The translations under genes and the position numbers were made by a program. A stretch of 64,000 nucleotides of DNA from Ailurus styani (lineage: Eukaryota; Chordata; Mammalia; Carnivora; Ailuridae), in contig LNAC01000032.1 of assembly GCA_002007465.1 (NCBI GenBank), positions 10,622,594-10,686,593 of the forward strand, in the 5' to 3' direction. A model generated the notes under the pieces. That model was not told the origin of the DNA, searched no databases, and saw nothing but the letters and a program-made list of their open reading frames with translations. Of the stretch, positions 36,950 to 47,800 are shown in pieces. How positions within the stretch are numbered: position 1 is the stretch's first letter; every line of letters starts with the position of its first letter.

Positions 36950-37558
36950 CATTTGTTTTAGGAACTGTTCTTTGATTTTGTCAAATGCCTTTTCTGCATT
37001 TATTGATATGAACATATATCATATAACATATGATAATTTGTTAATGTGAAGAGTTATGCTTCTGAAGTTGAATCATCCATGCAATCATAGAATTTACCTA
37101 TTTGACCATATTGTATTATCTTTTAAAAACATTGCTAGAGGGGCACCTGGGTGGCTCAGTGGGTTAAAGCCTCTGCCTTTGGCTCAGGTCATGATCTCAG
37201 CATCCTGGGATCGAGCCCCAAATCAGGCTCTCTGCTCAGCAGGGAGCCTACTTCCTCCTCTCTCTCTGTCTTCCTCTCTGCCTACTTGTAATCTCTGTCA
37301 AATAAAATCTTTAAAAAAATAAAAACATTGCTAGATTCTATTTGTTATCGCTTCATTAAAATTTTTGCATATATATTTAGGTATTAAATGTTTGGTAGAA
37401 TTTGCTAGAATCTCGAGCATCTTTTGGTATTAAAATTATGCTGGTTTCATGAAGGAAAATGAGAGGATTCTATTTTTATAATGTGGAATATTTGAGATAA
37501 TATTGGAATTATCTTTTTTTAGGTTATATAAGACTTATCTATGATTTTCATCTGGTAT
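36950..37558 (-). mobile_element. Old L1 ORF2 fragment, reverse, split by a SINE
   Basis: 'gattttgtcaaatgccttttctgc', 'gaagttgaatcatccatgc' and 'ctggtttcatgaaggaaaatg' are reverse L1 ORF2. Confidence 0.75.
37140..37320 (+). mobile_element. CAN-SINE nested in reverse L1
   Basis: 'ggggcacctgggtggctcagtggg' with ttaaagcctctgcc. TSD AAAAACATTGCTAGA at 37125-37139 and 37321-37335. Confidence 0.96.
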
Positions 37559-37566
37559 TCATGCCT

Positions 37567-37749
37567 TTTTTTTTTTAAGATATTTATTTTTTTGACAGAG
37601 AGAGAGAGAGAGACAGCAAGAGAGGGGGGAGAGGGAGAAGCAGGCTTCCCGTGGAGCAGGGAGCCTGATGTGGGGCTTGATCCCAGGATCTTGGGATCAT
37701 GACCTGAGCCGAAGGCAGATGCTTAACGACTGAGCCACCCAGGCGCCTC
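37567..37749 (-). mobile_element. CAN-SINE, reverse (first of an adjacent pair)
   Basis: T-rich left end, 'gacagagagagagagag' and 'gagccacccaggcgcc'. Bounded by TCATGCCT at 37559-37566 and 37750-37757. Confidence 0.93.
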
Positions 37750-37764
37750 TCATGCCTGTTTTTA

Positions 37765-37978
37765 TTTTTTCTTAAGATTTATTTATTTTAGAGAAAGAAA
37801 GCATGAACTCACACGTGTGAGTGGGCGGAGGGGCAGAGGGAGAGGAGAGAGAGAATTTCAAGTAGACTCTCTGCTGAGCAAGGAGCCCATAATGGGGTTG
37901 GATCCCACGACCATGAGATCATGACCTGAGCTGAAATCAAGAGCAGGGCACTCAAATGACTGAGCCACCCAGGCGCAC
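37765..37978 (-). mobile_element. CAN-SINE, reverse (second of an adjacent pair)
   Basis: 'cttaagatttatttatttta' and 'gagccacccaggcgcacc'. Perfect 16-bp TSD CTCATGCCTGTTTTTA at 37749-37764 and 37979-37994, the same site as the preceding SINE. Confidence 0.93.
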
Positions 37979-37994
37979 CTCATGCCTGTTTTTA

Positions 37995-39450
37995 ATTAAA
38001 GTTTTTATTTTTGAACAGCTTTAGATTTCCAGAAGTGTGAAGTACAGAGATACCCTCTTTATATGCCACACCCAATTTCCCTTATTGATATCTTTCATTT
38101 GCATGACGTATTTGCTGTAATAATGAGCCAATATTGATACATTGGTATGTACCAATCCATACTTTATTTGGATTTCTTTAGTTTTACCTAGTATCCTTTA
38201 TCTATTCCACTATCTCATTTAGGATACTACATTGCACTTAGTTGTTGTGTCTCCTTAGACTCCTTTTGGTTGTGATAGCTTCTCAGACTTTCCTTGTTTT
38301 TGATGACAGTGACAGTTTTGAGGAGTGCTGGTCAGGTATTTTGAAGTATTTCTCTCAATTGGCACTTGTCTGTTTTCCTCATTAGACTGTGGTTATGAGT
38401 TTTGGGGGAAGATCATAAGGGTACAGTGCTATTTTTCATGTCATATCAAAGGTACCTACTGTCAACACAGCTTATCACTGTTGATGTTAATTTTGATCAC
38501 CTGGCTCTGGAGCCATTGGTCGGGTTTTTCTATTGTAGTTATTCCTTTTTCTTTATTTCAAGACTTACCTTGTTTTCCTTGTTTCTTTTTTTCTTCTTTC
38601 AGAGACGTTGGTGTGTTAACTTCAACATTTAAGGAATATTCCTTCTCCTTTAGGGAGGGAATGTCTACATAAAATACTTGGTATTTCATGATAACTTTGT
38701 ATTTCAAAATTTGTTAAGGTTTCTTTGTGGTCAAATAGAAGATTTTGTATATCAAGTCTAATGATTATATTTTTCACAACTTATTTTTCATCTATCCAAT
38801 TCTGAAAGAGGTGCACTGACATGTCCACTACTATTGTATTCTGATCAAGGTCTCCTTGTATTTCTAAGAGCTTTTGCTGTAATATTTGATGCATATGGTT
38901 TTGCTACATTATATCATTTTCATAAACTTGTTTTTTTCCCCATTTTATTGAGATACAATTGACATGCAGCACTGTATAAGTTTCAAGTGTACAGTATACA
39001 TAAACTTGGTTTTTATCACTAGCTGGTATCTCTCTTAGTCTTGTTTGGTACTTTTAAATTTAAATCTCCCATAGATGGTTATCTTACTTCAATCTGGTCT
39101 GAATTCCCTGGTATCATTTTCCCGTTCCTTTATTGTCAATGTGTTTTAGCGATTCTTATAAATAGTAGCATCTATTTGAGATTTTTAAATAATCAATCTG
39201 ATTATCTCTGTCTTTAGTGGGAGAATTTAATCCTTTACACTGAGTGCAATGATCATATGCTTGGTTTTATTTCTTTCATTTAATTTTTTATTATTCGTTA
39301 CTTTCTTATGCATTTATGCTGGCTTGATTTAGTGATTACTCATTCCATTTTTTTAATGTGGAAGTTGTATTATAAGATTTTCATTCTGTTATTGGTTACC
39401 TCTCTATTATATATCTATTAATAGATGTATTGTATCTTTATTTGTTAGCT
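37995..39450 (-). mobile_element. Old L1 (L1ME-like), 3'UTR and ORF2, reverse
   Basis: 'gaacagctttagatttccag', 'caccaca'-less 3'UTR motifs such as 'ttatcactgttgatgttaa' and 'ttttgatcacctggctctgg', then diverged ORF2 to about 39450. A 68-bp younger L1 tail is nested at 38931-38998. Confidence 0.65.
38931..38998 (-). mobile_element. 68-bp L1 3'-end insertion, reverse
   Basis: 'ttttattgagatacaattgac', then 'actgtataagtttcaagtg'. It is bounded by the 10-bp duplication CATAAACTTG at 38921-38930 and 38999-39008, so it is a complete but extremely short retrotransposition. Confidence 0.85.
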
Positions 39451-39890
39451 TACTGGGGTCAGGTGGCACCCCACTGGCAACTTCAGTGATAGAAATCCTG
39501 GAAGTGGTGGAAGATGATGCCTATCTCACATGGAAGGAAGCCCTCATCCTATTTTCCCACTGGAACATTCATAGAACCCAAGCCTTTACCTCTACCTGGC
39601 TGCCCAGAGACCTCAGAAATGGTTTTACTTCGGAGAGTGTAAGATATATTGAAGTTGGTGGTTGAGGGGAAAGAGGTCACATTTAAGTTACTATAGTCCT
39701 AGATTCCCTGTGTAAGACTCATTCTTTCAATTAACTTTTTAAAAACCACATTATTTCACTGAAATTCCTGGAAATTTGATTTAATAAACATTTACTGAAC
39801 ATCTTGTTACATATGTAAGAATAATAATGACAGTACAGTGGGGTAAATGGATATCATCAACTGATTCTCTACCCAATATTTTTCTCATTT
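39451..39890. other. No feature recognised
   Basis: A GC-richer patch (39460-39620) without an identifiable gene. It may be diverged L1 5' sequence. Confidence 0.35.
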
Positions 39891-40483
39891 CTTTTAAAAA
39901 AGATTTATTTTTTAAGAGTGTTTTTAGCTTTACAACAAGATTAAAATGAAGGTACAGAGATTTTCCATATGCCCCCTGACCCCATGCATGCATAACCTCT
40001 CCAATTATTGACATCATTCACCAGAATGGTACTTTTTTTTTTTTAAACTGAGGATGAATCTACATTGACACGACATTATTACCCAAAGTCCATAGTTTAC
40101 ATTAGGGTCCACTCTTGGTGTTGCATATACTACGGATTTGGACAAAAGTATAATGACATATAGCCTTCATTATAATATTATACAAAGTATTTTCATTGTG
40201 CTAAAAATCCTGTGCTCCACCTGTTCATCTCTTCTCCCTACTCTACAACTGGTTGTAGCTGATCTTTTGTCTTCATAGTTTGCCTTTTCCAGAATCATAC
40301 ACTATGTAGCCTTTTCAGAATGGCCCCTTTCACTTAGTAATATGCATTTTAGTTTATGTTTTTCATGGCTTGATAGCTCATGTCTTTTTAGTGCTGAATA
40401 ACATTACAACATGCCTGCATGTACTGCAATATATCCATTCACCTACTGAAAGATGTCTTACTTGCTTCCAAGATTTGACAATT

Positions 40484-40501
40484 AAGAATAAAGCTGCTAT
40501 A
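40484..40501. repeat. Left TSD of the NIT2 pseudogene
   Basis: This is an 18-bp direct repeat, AAGAATAAAGCTGCTATA, identical to 41422-41439. The surrounding L1 sequence reads continuously when the insert and one copy are removed. Confidence 0.9.
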
Positions 40502-41421
40502 GGCTCTCCACCCAGAGACATTTGCTTTGTTGCACCACCCATGGTGCTACCTGGCAGAGCCATGATCCTCATCCAACTTCAGGTTTCTTCCATCAAATCA
40601 GGTAACCTCACTCAAGCTTGTGGCCTTGTCTGGAAGGGAGCAAGAGAAGGAGCCAAAATAGTTGCTCTACCAGAATGCTTTAATTCTCCATTTGGCATGA
40701 AATATTTTCCTGAATATGCAGAGAAAATACCTGGTGAATCCACACAGAAGCTTTCCGAAGTAGCAAAGGAGTGCAGCATGTATCTCACTGGAGGTTCTGT
40801 TCTTGAAGAGGATGCTGGGAGAGTATATAACACCTGTGCCGTGTTTAGGCCTGATTGAACTTTACAGGTAGAACACAGAAAGCTCCATCTGTTTGACATT
40901 GATGTTCCTCGGAAAATTACATTTCAAGAATCTAAAACATTGAGTCCTGGTGATAGTTTTTCTACATTTGATGCTCCTTACTGCAGAATGGACCTGGGCA
41001 TCTGCTATGACATTGCTTCATAGAGCGTGCACAAATCTACATACAGAGGGGCTGGCAGCTGTTGGTCTATCCTGGAGCTTTTAATTTGACTTCTGGACCA
41101 GCCCACTGGGACAGACCTGAAGAAGTTGGCTGAAATATGCCATCAAATCCCATTTTTAGCCAGAAATGATCAGACCTGTATGCAGTGGAGGCAAGAAAGC
41201 TCTAAGGTTTAGGCTTCTAACATGTCATGAAATAGGATGATATGTTTCTGTAAACAACTCTCTGTTGCATTCTTTAAATTAAAAAAAATTTTTTTTAAAA
41301 AAATTTCAGCCTTTTCCCTTCCTGGGAACTCTCTATTGAGATGATGGAGCATCGGCACGTCATATCTTTCACATCACATTAAACAGTTAAAAAGGACCCC
41401 CTGCCACTCCTCCCCCCCCCA
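40502..41421 (+). pseudogene. NIT2P: NIT2 (omega-amidase) processed pseudogene
   Basis: Conceptual translation from about 40566 reads [14 protein letters not shown], then [13 protein letters not shown] and [20 protein letters not shown], which is unmistakably the nitrilase-family omega-amidase NIT2. There are no introns. The copy is dead: there is a TGA after FRPD at 40856, further stops and frameshifts follow (for example after GICYD), and an internal deletion joins the AHW region directly to DLKKLAEI. Codons for the nitrilase catalytic residues are still recognisable (Glu in LPECF, Lys in HRKLHLF, Cys in GICYD). The insert is flanked by a perfect 18-bp duplication, AAGAATAAAGCTGCTATA, at 40484-40501 and 41422-41439, the mark of L1-mediated retrotransposition into an older reverse L1. 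No clean poly-A remains at the 3' end. Homology is certain and function is excluded. Confidence 0.93.
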
Positions 41422-41439
41422 AAGAATAAAGCTGCTATA
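41422..41439. repeat. Right TSD of the NIT2 pseudogene
   Basis: This is the second 18-bp copy, followed by the continuation of the host L1 (aacatcagtgtgtaag). Confidence 0.9.
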
Positions 41440-41689
41440 AACATCAGTGTGTAAGTTTTTCACATGGACATTAATTTTCAGCTCCTTTGGGGAAGTACCA
41501 AGGAGCATGATCGCTGGACTGTATGATAAGAGTATGTTTAATTTTGTAAGAAAACTGCCAAACTGTTTTTCAAGGTGCTGTATCATAGTACCTTCTCACA
41601 AGAAATGGTCCTCTTGCTCTATATCCTTGTCAGCATTTGGTATTGTCAGTACTCTGGATTTTGGCCATTCTAATAGGTGTGTAGTGATA

Positions 41690-42232
41690 TGATAGTTAAT
41701 TTTATATGCCAACTTGACAGGCCCATAGAATGTTCAGAAAGCTGGTAAAACATTATTTCTGGGTTTGTCTGTGGTGTCTTTCTGGAAGACATTAGCATTT
41801 GGTTCAGTAGACTGAAGATGATCTGCCCTCATCAATGTGGGCAGACATCATCCAATCCATTGGGGGAATGAATAGAACAAAAAAGCAAAGAAAGGGTAAA
41901 TTTTCTCCCTTGAGCTGGGATAGCCATCTTCTCCTGCCCTTGGACATCTGAACCCCTTATTCATGGGCCTTCAGACTCTGGGACTTATACCAGTGGCTCC
42001 CAATTCTCAGGCCTTTAACCTTGGGCTGGGAGTTATACACTGACTTCCCTTGTTCTCAGGCCTTTGGACACATACTGAATTTATCATCAGATTTCTTGGT
42101 TCTCCAACTTGCAGACTGGAGACGTGGGACTTCTCAGCCTCCATAACTGCATGAGCCAATTCCTGTAATAATTCTCCTTACATATATATGTACCCCATTG
42201 GTTTTGTTTCTCTGGAGAAACCAACATAAGTA
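41690..42232 (+). mobile_element. Solo LTR of an old endogenous retrovirus, inserted in L1
   Basis: 'tgatagttaattttatatgcc', 'aaaacattatttctgggtttg', 'ttctcagcctccataactgc' and 'ttttgtttctctggagaaacc' are the ordered landmarks of a common ERV LTR. No internal genes. The family name is not certain. Confidence 0.6.
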
Positions 42233-42682
42233 GTATCTTTTTGTTTATTTTCCATTTCCCTGATGACATGTGATGTCAAACATCTTGCCATATGCTTATT
42301 AGCCATCTGTATATTTTCTTTGACGAGGTATTCAGGTCTCTTGTCCATTTTTTAAATTGGGTTGCTTGTTTTCTTATTGTTGAGTTTTAAGAGTCTTTGC
42401 AGTAATAGTGCTTTATCAGATGTGTCTTTCATAAATATTTTCTTTCAGTCTGTGGCTTCTATTTCTCTTGACTCAGTATGTTTTCACTTAGATATATGAT
42501 CTTATATGTCTTCATATTAATAATTGGTACTTTATTATAGATGTGCTTACTAGTATGGATATGCTTAATATACTCTAACAAGTAGAAAACCCTGTGATTC
42601 TTGGTACTACCTCTGAAAAGCTGGCTCCTTTAATTTCCAAACTTTTCCTCTTGGTCTCCTTCTATCTGATAGAACAATACTT

Positions 42683-42870
42683 TTTTTTTTTGGTAACATT
42701 TTTATTTATTCACTTGAGAGCAAGAGAGCAAAAGCAGGGGGAGGAGCAGAGGAAGAGAGAGAAGCAGGCTCCCTGCTGAGCAGGGAGCCAGATGTGGGGC
42801 TTGATGACTCTGGGATTATGACCTGAGCCAAAGGCAGATGCTTAACTGACTGAGTCACCAGGTGACCCTC
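42683..42870 (-). mobile_element. CAN-SINE, reverse, first of three in a row
   Basis: T-run, 'tatttattcacttgagag', 'gctccctgctgagcagggag' and 'gtcaccaggtgaccc'. Bounded by AGAACAATACTT at 42671-42682 and 42871-42882. Confidence 0.93.
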
Positions 42871-42882
42871 AGAACAATACTT

Positions 42883-43068
42883 GAAAAAAATTAAAAAAAA
42901 TTATTTATTTTTGTCAGAGAGAGAGAGAGAGTGCACAAGCAGGGAGAGTGGCAGGCAGAAGGAGAAGCAGGCTCCCCACCAAGCAAGTAGCCCTATGTGG
43001 GACTTGATCTCAGGACCCTGCGATCACGACCTGAGCAAATGGCAGACACTTAACGCCACCCAGGATCC
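42883..43068 (-). mobile_element. CAN-SINE, reverse, second of three
   Basis: 'tttttgtcagagagagagag' and 'acgccacccaggatcc'. Bounded by AGAACAATACTT at 42871-42882 and 43069-43080. Confidence 0.93.
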
Positions 43069-43080
43069 AGAACAATACTT

Positions 43081-43192
43081 TTTTTAAAAAAGATTTTATT
43101 TTTAAGTAATCTCTACAACCAATGTGGGGCTCGAACCCACAACCACGAGATCAAGAGCTGCACGCTCCACCGACAGCCAGTCAGGTGCCCTG
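43081..43192 (-). mobile_element. Short CAN-SINE, reverse, third of three
   Basis: Head-only form: 'ttaagtaatctctacaacc', 'gagatcaagagctgcacgc' and 'cagtcaggtgccc'. Bounded by AGAACAATACTT at 43069-43080 and GAACAATACTT at 43193-43203. Confidence 0.92.
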
Positions 43193-43489
43193 GAACAATA
43201 CTTTTTAAAAAAGCAACAAAAACTATCAGCAAATGTGGATGTCTGTAACAACCTTTAGGAGATAAATAATTAATATAAGCATGGTTCATTTTTTTTTCTC
43301 AAAGGAGAAGCCAGTACTCCTTTGTTGTTTCAGAACATTTACAAATTTTGGTTCTCATTAAACTTAAAGTACTAACCTGGTATCAAAAGTAATATTGCTT
43401 TGTTGGTGTTTCACTTTATATTTTACTATCCTTTTAAAAAATTCAACAAACATTAAAAATGTATTCTTTAAAATGTGCTATCTAAATGT

Positions 43490-44390
43490 TGTAATTAAAA
43501 AATGATATTCCCTAGAGTTTAACATTCATAGATAAGATATGGATAAGTGAAGGAAGGGCATTTCTAGGCAGAGATAAAGTCTTGAACAAAAGTACAGAAA
43601 TGAAAAGGGCAAGGTTTGTGTGAACATTATGTAACTTGTGTGAACGGGGCCCGCAGGAAGATACAGAAATGGAAAAGTTAAGATTGGCTTGTTTGAAACA
43701 CCCAGTGCCAAACTTACACAGTAGCAACAGGAGATTTCTGAGCATGAGAGTGACATTTTCAAAACTGTACTTAGGAAGATTAACCTAACTGTAGTGTGTG
43801 GGATAACTTGTAACAGACAAGTTATCAAATGGATTCTAGTTGAGATGTTAGAATACACCAAATCAGTAGGGTTGAGAACATCATCAAAATGACAGCAAGA
43901 ATGCTGTTAGGGGTGGATTTCAGAAAGATCACAGGCGGAAACAATGGAACTGGCAGCTGTTTGGATATGGGAGCAAAAAGAGTAGAAGTAGGGGCACCTG
44001 GGTGGCTCAGTTGGTTGAGTAGCTGCCTTTGGCTTAGGTCATGATCCCGGAGTTCCCGGATCTAGTCCCACATTGGGCTCCCAGCTCCACAGGGAGTCTG
44101 TTTCTCCCTTCTGACCTTCTCCCTTCTCATGTTCTCTCTTACTCGCTCTCTCTCTCAAATAAATAAATAAATAATATTAAAAAAAAAGAGTAGAAGTAGT
44201 TTAAGAGATTTTAAGCCTGATGTATGGGAAGATATTGCTCTTCTGAACAGAAATAGGAGATTAGGAGTATCATCAGGCCTTCCACAGAAAAAATGAATTA
44301 AGGTTTGAGAATATTTAATTTGAAGTGATGGTGGATCACTTACATTTAAATGTTGGGCAGACACTTGGAAATGCCTGAATCTCAAAGATG
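43490..44390 (-). mobile_element. L2 LINE, reverse, split by a SINE
   Basis: 'acattttcaaaactgtacttag', 'gcagctgtttggatatggg', 'gaatatttaatttgaagtg' and 'tgttgggcagacacttgg' are collinear with reverse L2. Diverged, with no coding capacity. Confidence 0.6.
43992..44182 (+). mobile_element. CAN-SINE nested in L2
   Basis: 'gggcacctgggtggctcagttgg' and 'caaataaataaataaataa'. Perfect 17-bp TSD AAAAAGAGTAGAAGTAG at 43975-43991 and 44183-44199. Confidence 0.96.
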
Positions 44391-45060
44391 ATACACGGTT
44401 TGAGAATGAATGATTACATATGGAGAAAGAGAGAAGATGGGAGAGAAAGAAAAATGAGAGAAAATACCAAAAATTAGAGGAGACAGCAGATGCTGTTAAG
44501 GGACAGTATAATGAGAACCTGGAAAGTATGGTACCTTGGACACGAAGGGAAGGGAAGGTTTCCCAAAAGGGCAATTGTGGAAAAAACTGAGAGGTGTTTC
44601 TCTACATGGACTCCCTGCTCCTTAGTAATAGAACCTGATACCCAGAGACAGGCTATGTTTTCCAACCTCTTTCACAGCTATATGTGCCTACTGACATAGT
44701 TTGGGTCAATGAAATGTAAACACGTATTTTCTATGTGTTACTTCTGGGAAGTCTCCTTGAAGGTGGGGGGCATACTTTTATTTTCTCTTCTTGTTCCTTA
44801 TAATGCTTGGAACTCTAGCAGATAATTTTTAGATCATGAGCTCAGCTCAGATTGGGAGGCATATATCAAGATGTGGAGCAGAATAGAGCATCCTGGTTCC
44901 CTGCCATCAAGGGAATATCATATCACCCCTGAAAGACTACATCCAGACTTTCCCCTTTAGATGAATTAACAAACATACAGCCAATCTCAAATAAGAACTG
45001 AGGAAAAACTTATTGGGTGTGAAAGTAGAGCATAGGTAGGGACATTTCCCTTATAATGGC
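44391..45060. other. No gene; old repeat near 44600-44900
   Basis: 'gtttgggtcaatgaaatgtaaac' near 44700 belongs to the unnamed dispersed set noted near 7420 and 17125. Confidence 0.35.
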
Positions 45061-45079
45061 ATGAAAAACAGGTCTAGAG

Positions 45080-45200
45080 GGGGGCCTGGGTGACTCAGTC
45101 GGTTAAGTGTCCAACTCCTGATATCAGCTCAGGTCTTGAGCTCAGGGTCCTGAGTTCAAGCCCCACACTGGAACATACTTAAAAAAAAAAAAAAAAAAGA
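45080..45200 (+). mobile_element. Short CAN-SINE nested in MIR
   Basis: 'ggggcctgggtgactcagtcgg', 'gagttcaagccccacactgg' and a pure poly-A. TSD aaacaggtctagag / aaataggtctagag at 45066-45079 and 45201-45214. Confidence 0.92.
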
Positions 45201-45412
45201 AAATAGGTCTAGAGTCAAACTGACTAGCTTGAAATCCAGCTCCATTATTCATTAACTATGTGATAATTGGGTGAGAAATTTAGTGGCTTTCAGCACACTA
45301 ATAAAGATAGTAATAGAAACTATCTCATGAGTTATATGAGAAATGATTTAGATTATTGGTATAAGGTGTTTCACACAGTGCTAGCATATAATAGGTGCTC
45401 AATGAATGTAAT
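45201..45412 (+). mobile_element. MIR SINE
   Basis: 'gaaatccagctccattattc', 'ttaactatgtgataattggg' and 'gtgctagcatataataggtgctcaatgaa' follow MIR. Confidence 0.75.
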
Positions 45413-47444
45413 TGAAAAAAATTAGGTGGTCACTGATAACATGTATAAATTTTAAAACACATTTCATGAAATTTTGGTATTTCAGAATCATATTAAGTCT
45501 GCAGTTTAGAGAAACAAATTTATATTAAACAAAATACTAAACATAAAATATACTTTGTAAGCTTCAAATGATTACATAAATATTTCTATCATTTTAACTT
45601 GAATACATTTCACTTTACAATGTGACCACTAGTAACACTGACAAAGTACATTCTGTTGTATAATACATGCCAAGTGATGTATTTCCATTACTTAATTTTT
45701 ATTTTTATAAAAAAAGCAAAACAATGGAAACCAAATCATAATGGGCTGAAAAAATTAGTTTTCAAGACCAATTCAGTTTTATAATATTTATAAGGTATTT
45801 AAAGTTATTGAAGGGAGAATTTCCACATCTCATGCAATACTCCAGATATCATCTGCTATCTACTTAATCCTCAGAACATTGTATGAAAAAACTGGTGACT
45901 ATGCAGTTCTTCATTGCAGCTAACATATTTGATAAAGAATCAATCTGATTTATTCAAACTACATTTTAAAGTTTGTTCTAGTGGTAGCCAACATGGAGGA
46001 ATGGGAAGAATCCAAATTTTGTAGTCAAATAAATCTTAGTTCAAACATAGGCTCCATTTCTTATTAATGCCATGGAAATAGTTGTGTAGGGTGGTTAATT
46101 AGCATTAAGACTATTTTGCAGGAACTGAGAAATGCTGAGCCAAATTATTTTGTCTATATATATATAATTATAATTCTGTGTTAGTGCATTTATTTTTTTC
46201 TGCAGCACATTCATTTAAAACTATTCAGGATATATTTACTACAATGAGAGATAATGAAAAAGATTTACTGTTCTCTTTTAAAAAGATCTTCCAATTCTGA
46301 AATACAGTGTATCATTCTTGTTACTGAATCCTAAGAAAGAAATAATAGCTGGGAAAGGTGGAAAGAACACTCACGGTGATCAAGGAAATAGAGGAAAGAT
46401 TTTCACACTAATAACTTTTTAAAGAAAGACTCTGTGTTAAGAATGGAGATTCTGAGAGACTCTAAGTATTACAAAATTAGAAAGAGTGTAGAGGTTGTAC
46501 CTTTATTTAGATACAGAGGTGTGCTATTTAGATAAAACTGGCCACAAGACCCAGCAATATTAGAGTCCTGCCATTCATCAGTTAACCCTTCCCTGAGGTC
46601 CTTGAGAAAGAACATTCACTGAGGAGGCAGGCAAGATAGAAAAACACTGTATTTCTACCTGGTACAAAGGTCTTAAGGTTACAAAGTCCTGTTTAGAGAT
46701 CTGCAAATGAGCTAGGATAGACCCAATGAAGAACTCCTTTTGCCTAAATTAGGTTAGGCTCACTGGCCAAAAATCCAATCAGACAAAAAAGCAGATAAAC
46801 TCTGCTTTATCACTTCCATTCCCAATCTCAAACCCAAATATATGCAAGGAAAAGAGTACTCAAGGCCACAACAGACATGAACAGCCAGGAGGAGGTTGTC
46901 AGTCCGCACCAGTGTCTACTATGAAGATGGCCTAGACTTGATAGTGCTGTCTGGGTTTCTATTCTTGTTTGGGTTAAGGGAAAATTAAGTCCCTAATGAA
47001 TGTCCACCAATAGAAAACTAATTTACAGCACCACTGGATCATCCTCCAAAGCATACAGATTTTTCTCTTTTCATACTATATCATAAAATCCAATAGTAAA
47101 TGGGTTCTAGATCTCAATGGGTATCTGTGGAAGCTTGGGAAAAGAAGATTTAAATAACTTTGAGAAAACTCTGAGGCTTTCTGCAAACACGCAAGGAGAA
47201 ATGAAGTCAATGAGAAAAGATTATGGATCAGCGCCTAGTTTCTTAGTAGAAAATGGGTTCCGAAGTCCTGCAATATATATATTTTTATTTTATAGAGCTC
47301 TCTTGTCACCTCATATTATGGCTGATACACATCTCTTTCTCCACTCCATACAGAATGCCTGAGGCTGAACTTTGTCATATCTTTGCATCCCCATAGCCTA
47401 GCAGCAGTCTATAGTATATGCCTATCTCTCTCTCTATATATATT
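45413..47444. other. No feature recognised
   Basis: AT-rich sequence with short TA runs and, at 47420-47445, a (TC/TA) simple stretch. No exon seen. Confidence 0.4.
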
Positions 47445-47460
47445 TGCCAATGTGTTTTTT

Positions 47461-47645
47461 TAAATCTTTTTTTTTTTAGATTTTATTTATTTGACAGAGA
47501 GAGAGATTACAAGCAGGCAGAGAGAGACGAAGAAGCAGGCTCCCTGCCGAGCAGAGAGCTCGATGCGGGGCTCAATCCCAGGACCCTGAGACCATGACCT
47601 GAGCCGAAGGCAGAGGCCCCAACCCACTGAGCCACCCAGGCGCCC
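47461..47645 (-). mobile_element. CAN-SINE, reverse
   Basis: 'tttagattttatttatttgacag', 'gatgcggggctcaatcccagg' and 'gagccacccaggcgccc'. 16-bp TSD TGCCAATGTGTTTTTT at 47445-47460 and 47646-47661. Confidence 0.96.
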
Positions 47646-47699
47646 TGCCAATGTGTTTTTTAAATAAATAATTATTCAGCTAGATGCTGAGTAGGAAAA

Positions 47700-47800
47700 C
47701 GAAAAAGATATATATTAGATATATTACAGATTACAGATATTGTACAGATATCTGTACAGATATTACAGATATGTAATACTACAGTATTACAGATATATCC
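47700..47800. repeat. TACAGATAT-type tandem repeat
   Basis: Irregular repetition of attacagatat and tgtacagatat over about 100 bases. Confidence 0.75.

Larger units (their letters stand above)
39895..42500 (-). mobile_element. Old L1, reverse, host of the NIT2 pseudogene and an LTR
   Basis: The 3'UTR starts near 39895 ('gtttttagctttacaacaag'), then distal ORF2 at 40340-40501, 41440-41688 ('ggctcctttgggg'-type region, 'tctaataggtgtgtagtg') and 42233-42480 ('ccctgatgacatgtgatg', 'cttattgttgagttttaag'). The order is collinear once the insertions are removed. Confidence 0.8.

Noticed and set aside
40370..40565. Extended N-terminal reading frame in front of the NIT2-like sequence
   Set aside because: It is translated host L1 sequence and pseudogene 5' flank; it lies left of or at the TSD and is not part of NIT2.
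44155..44574. 139-codon minus-strand open frame
   Set aside because: It is antisense to the reverse L2/SINE region; the hydrophobic, serine-rich translation reflects T-rich codons.
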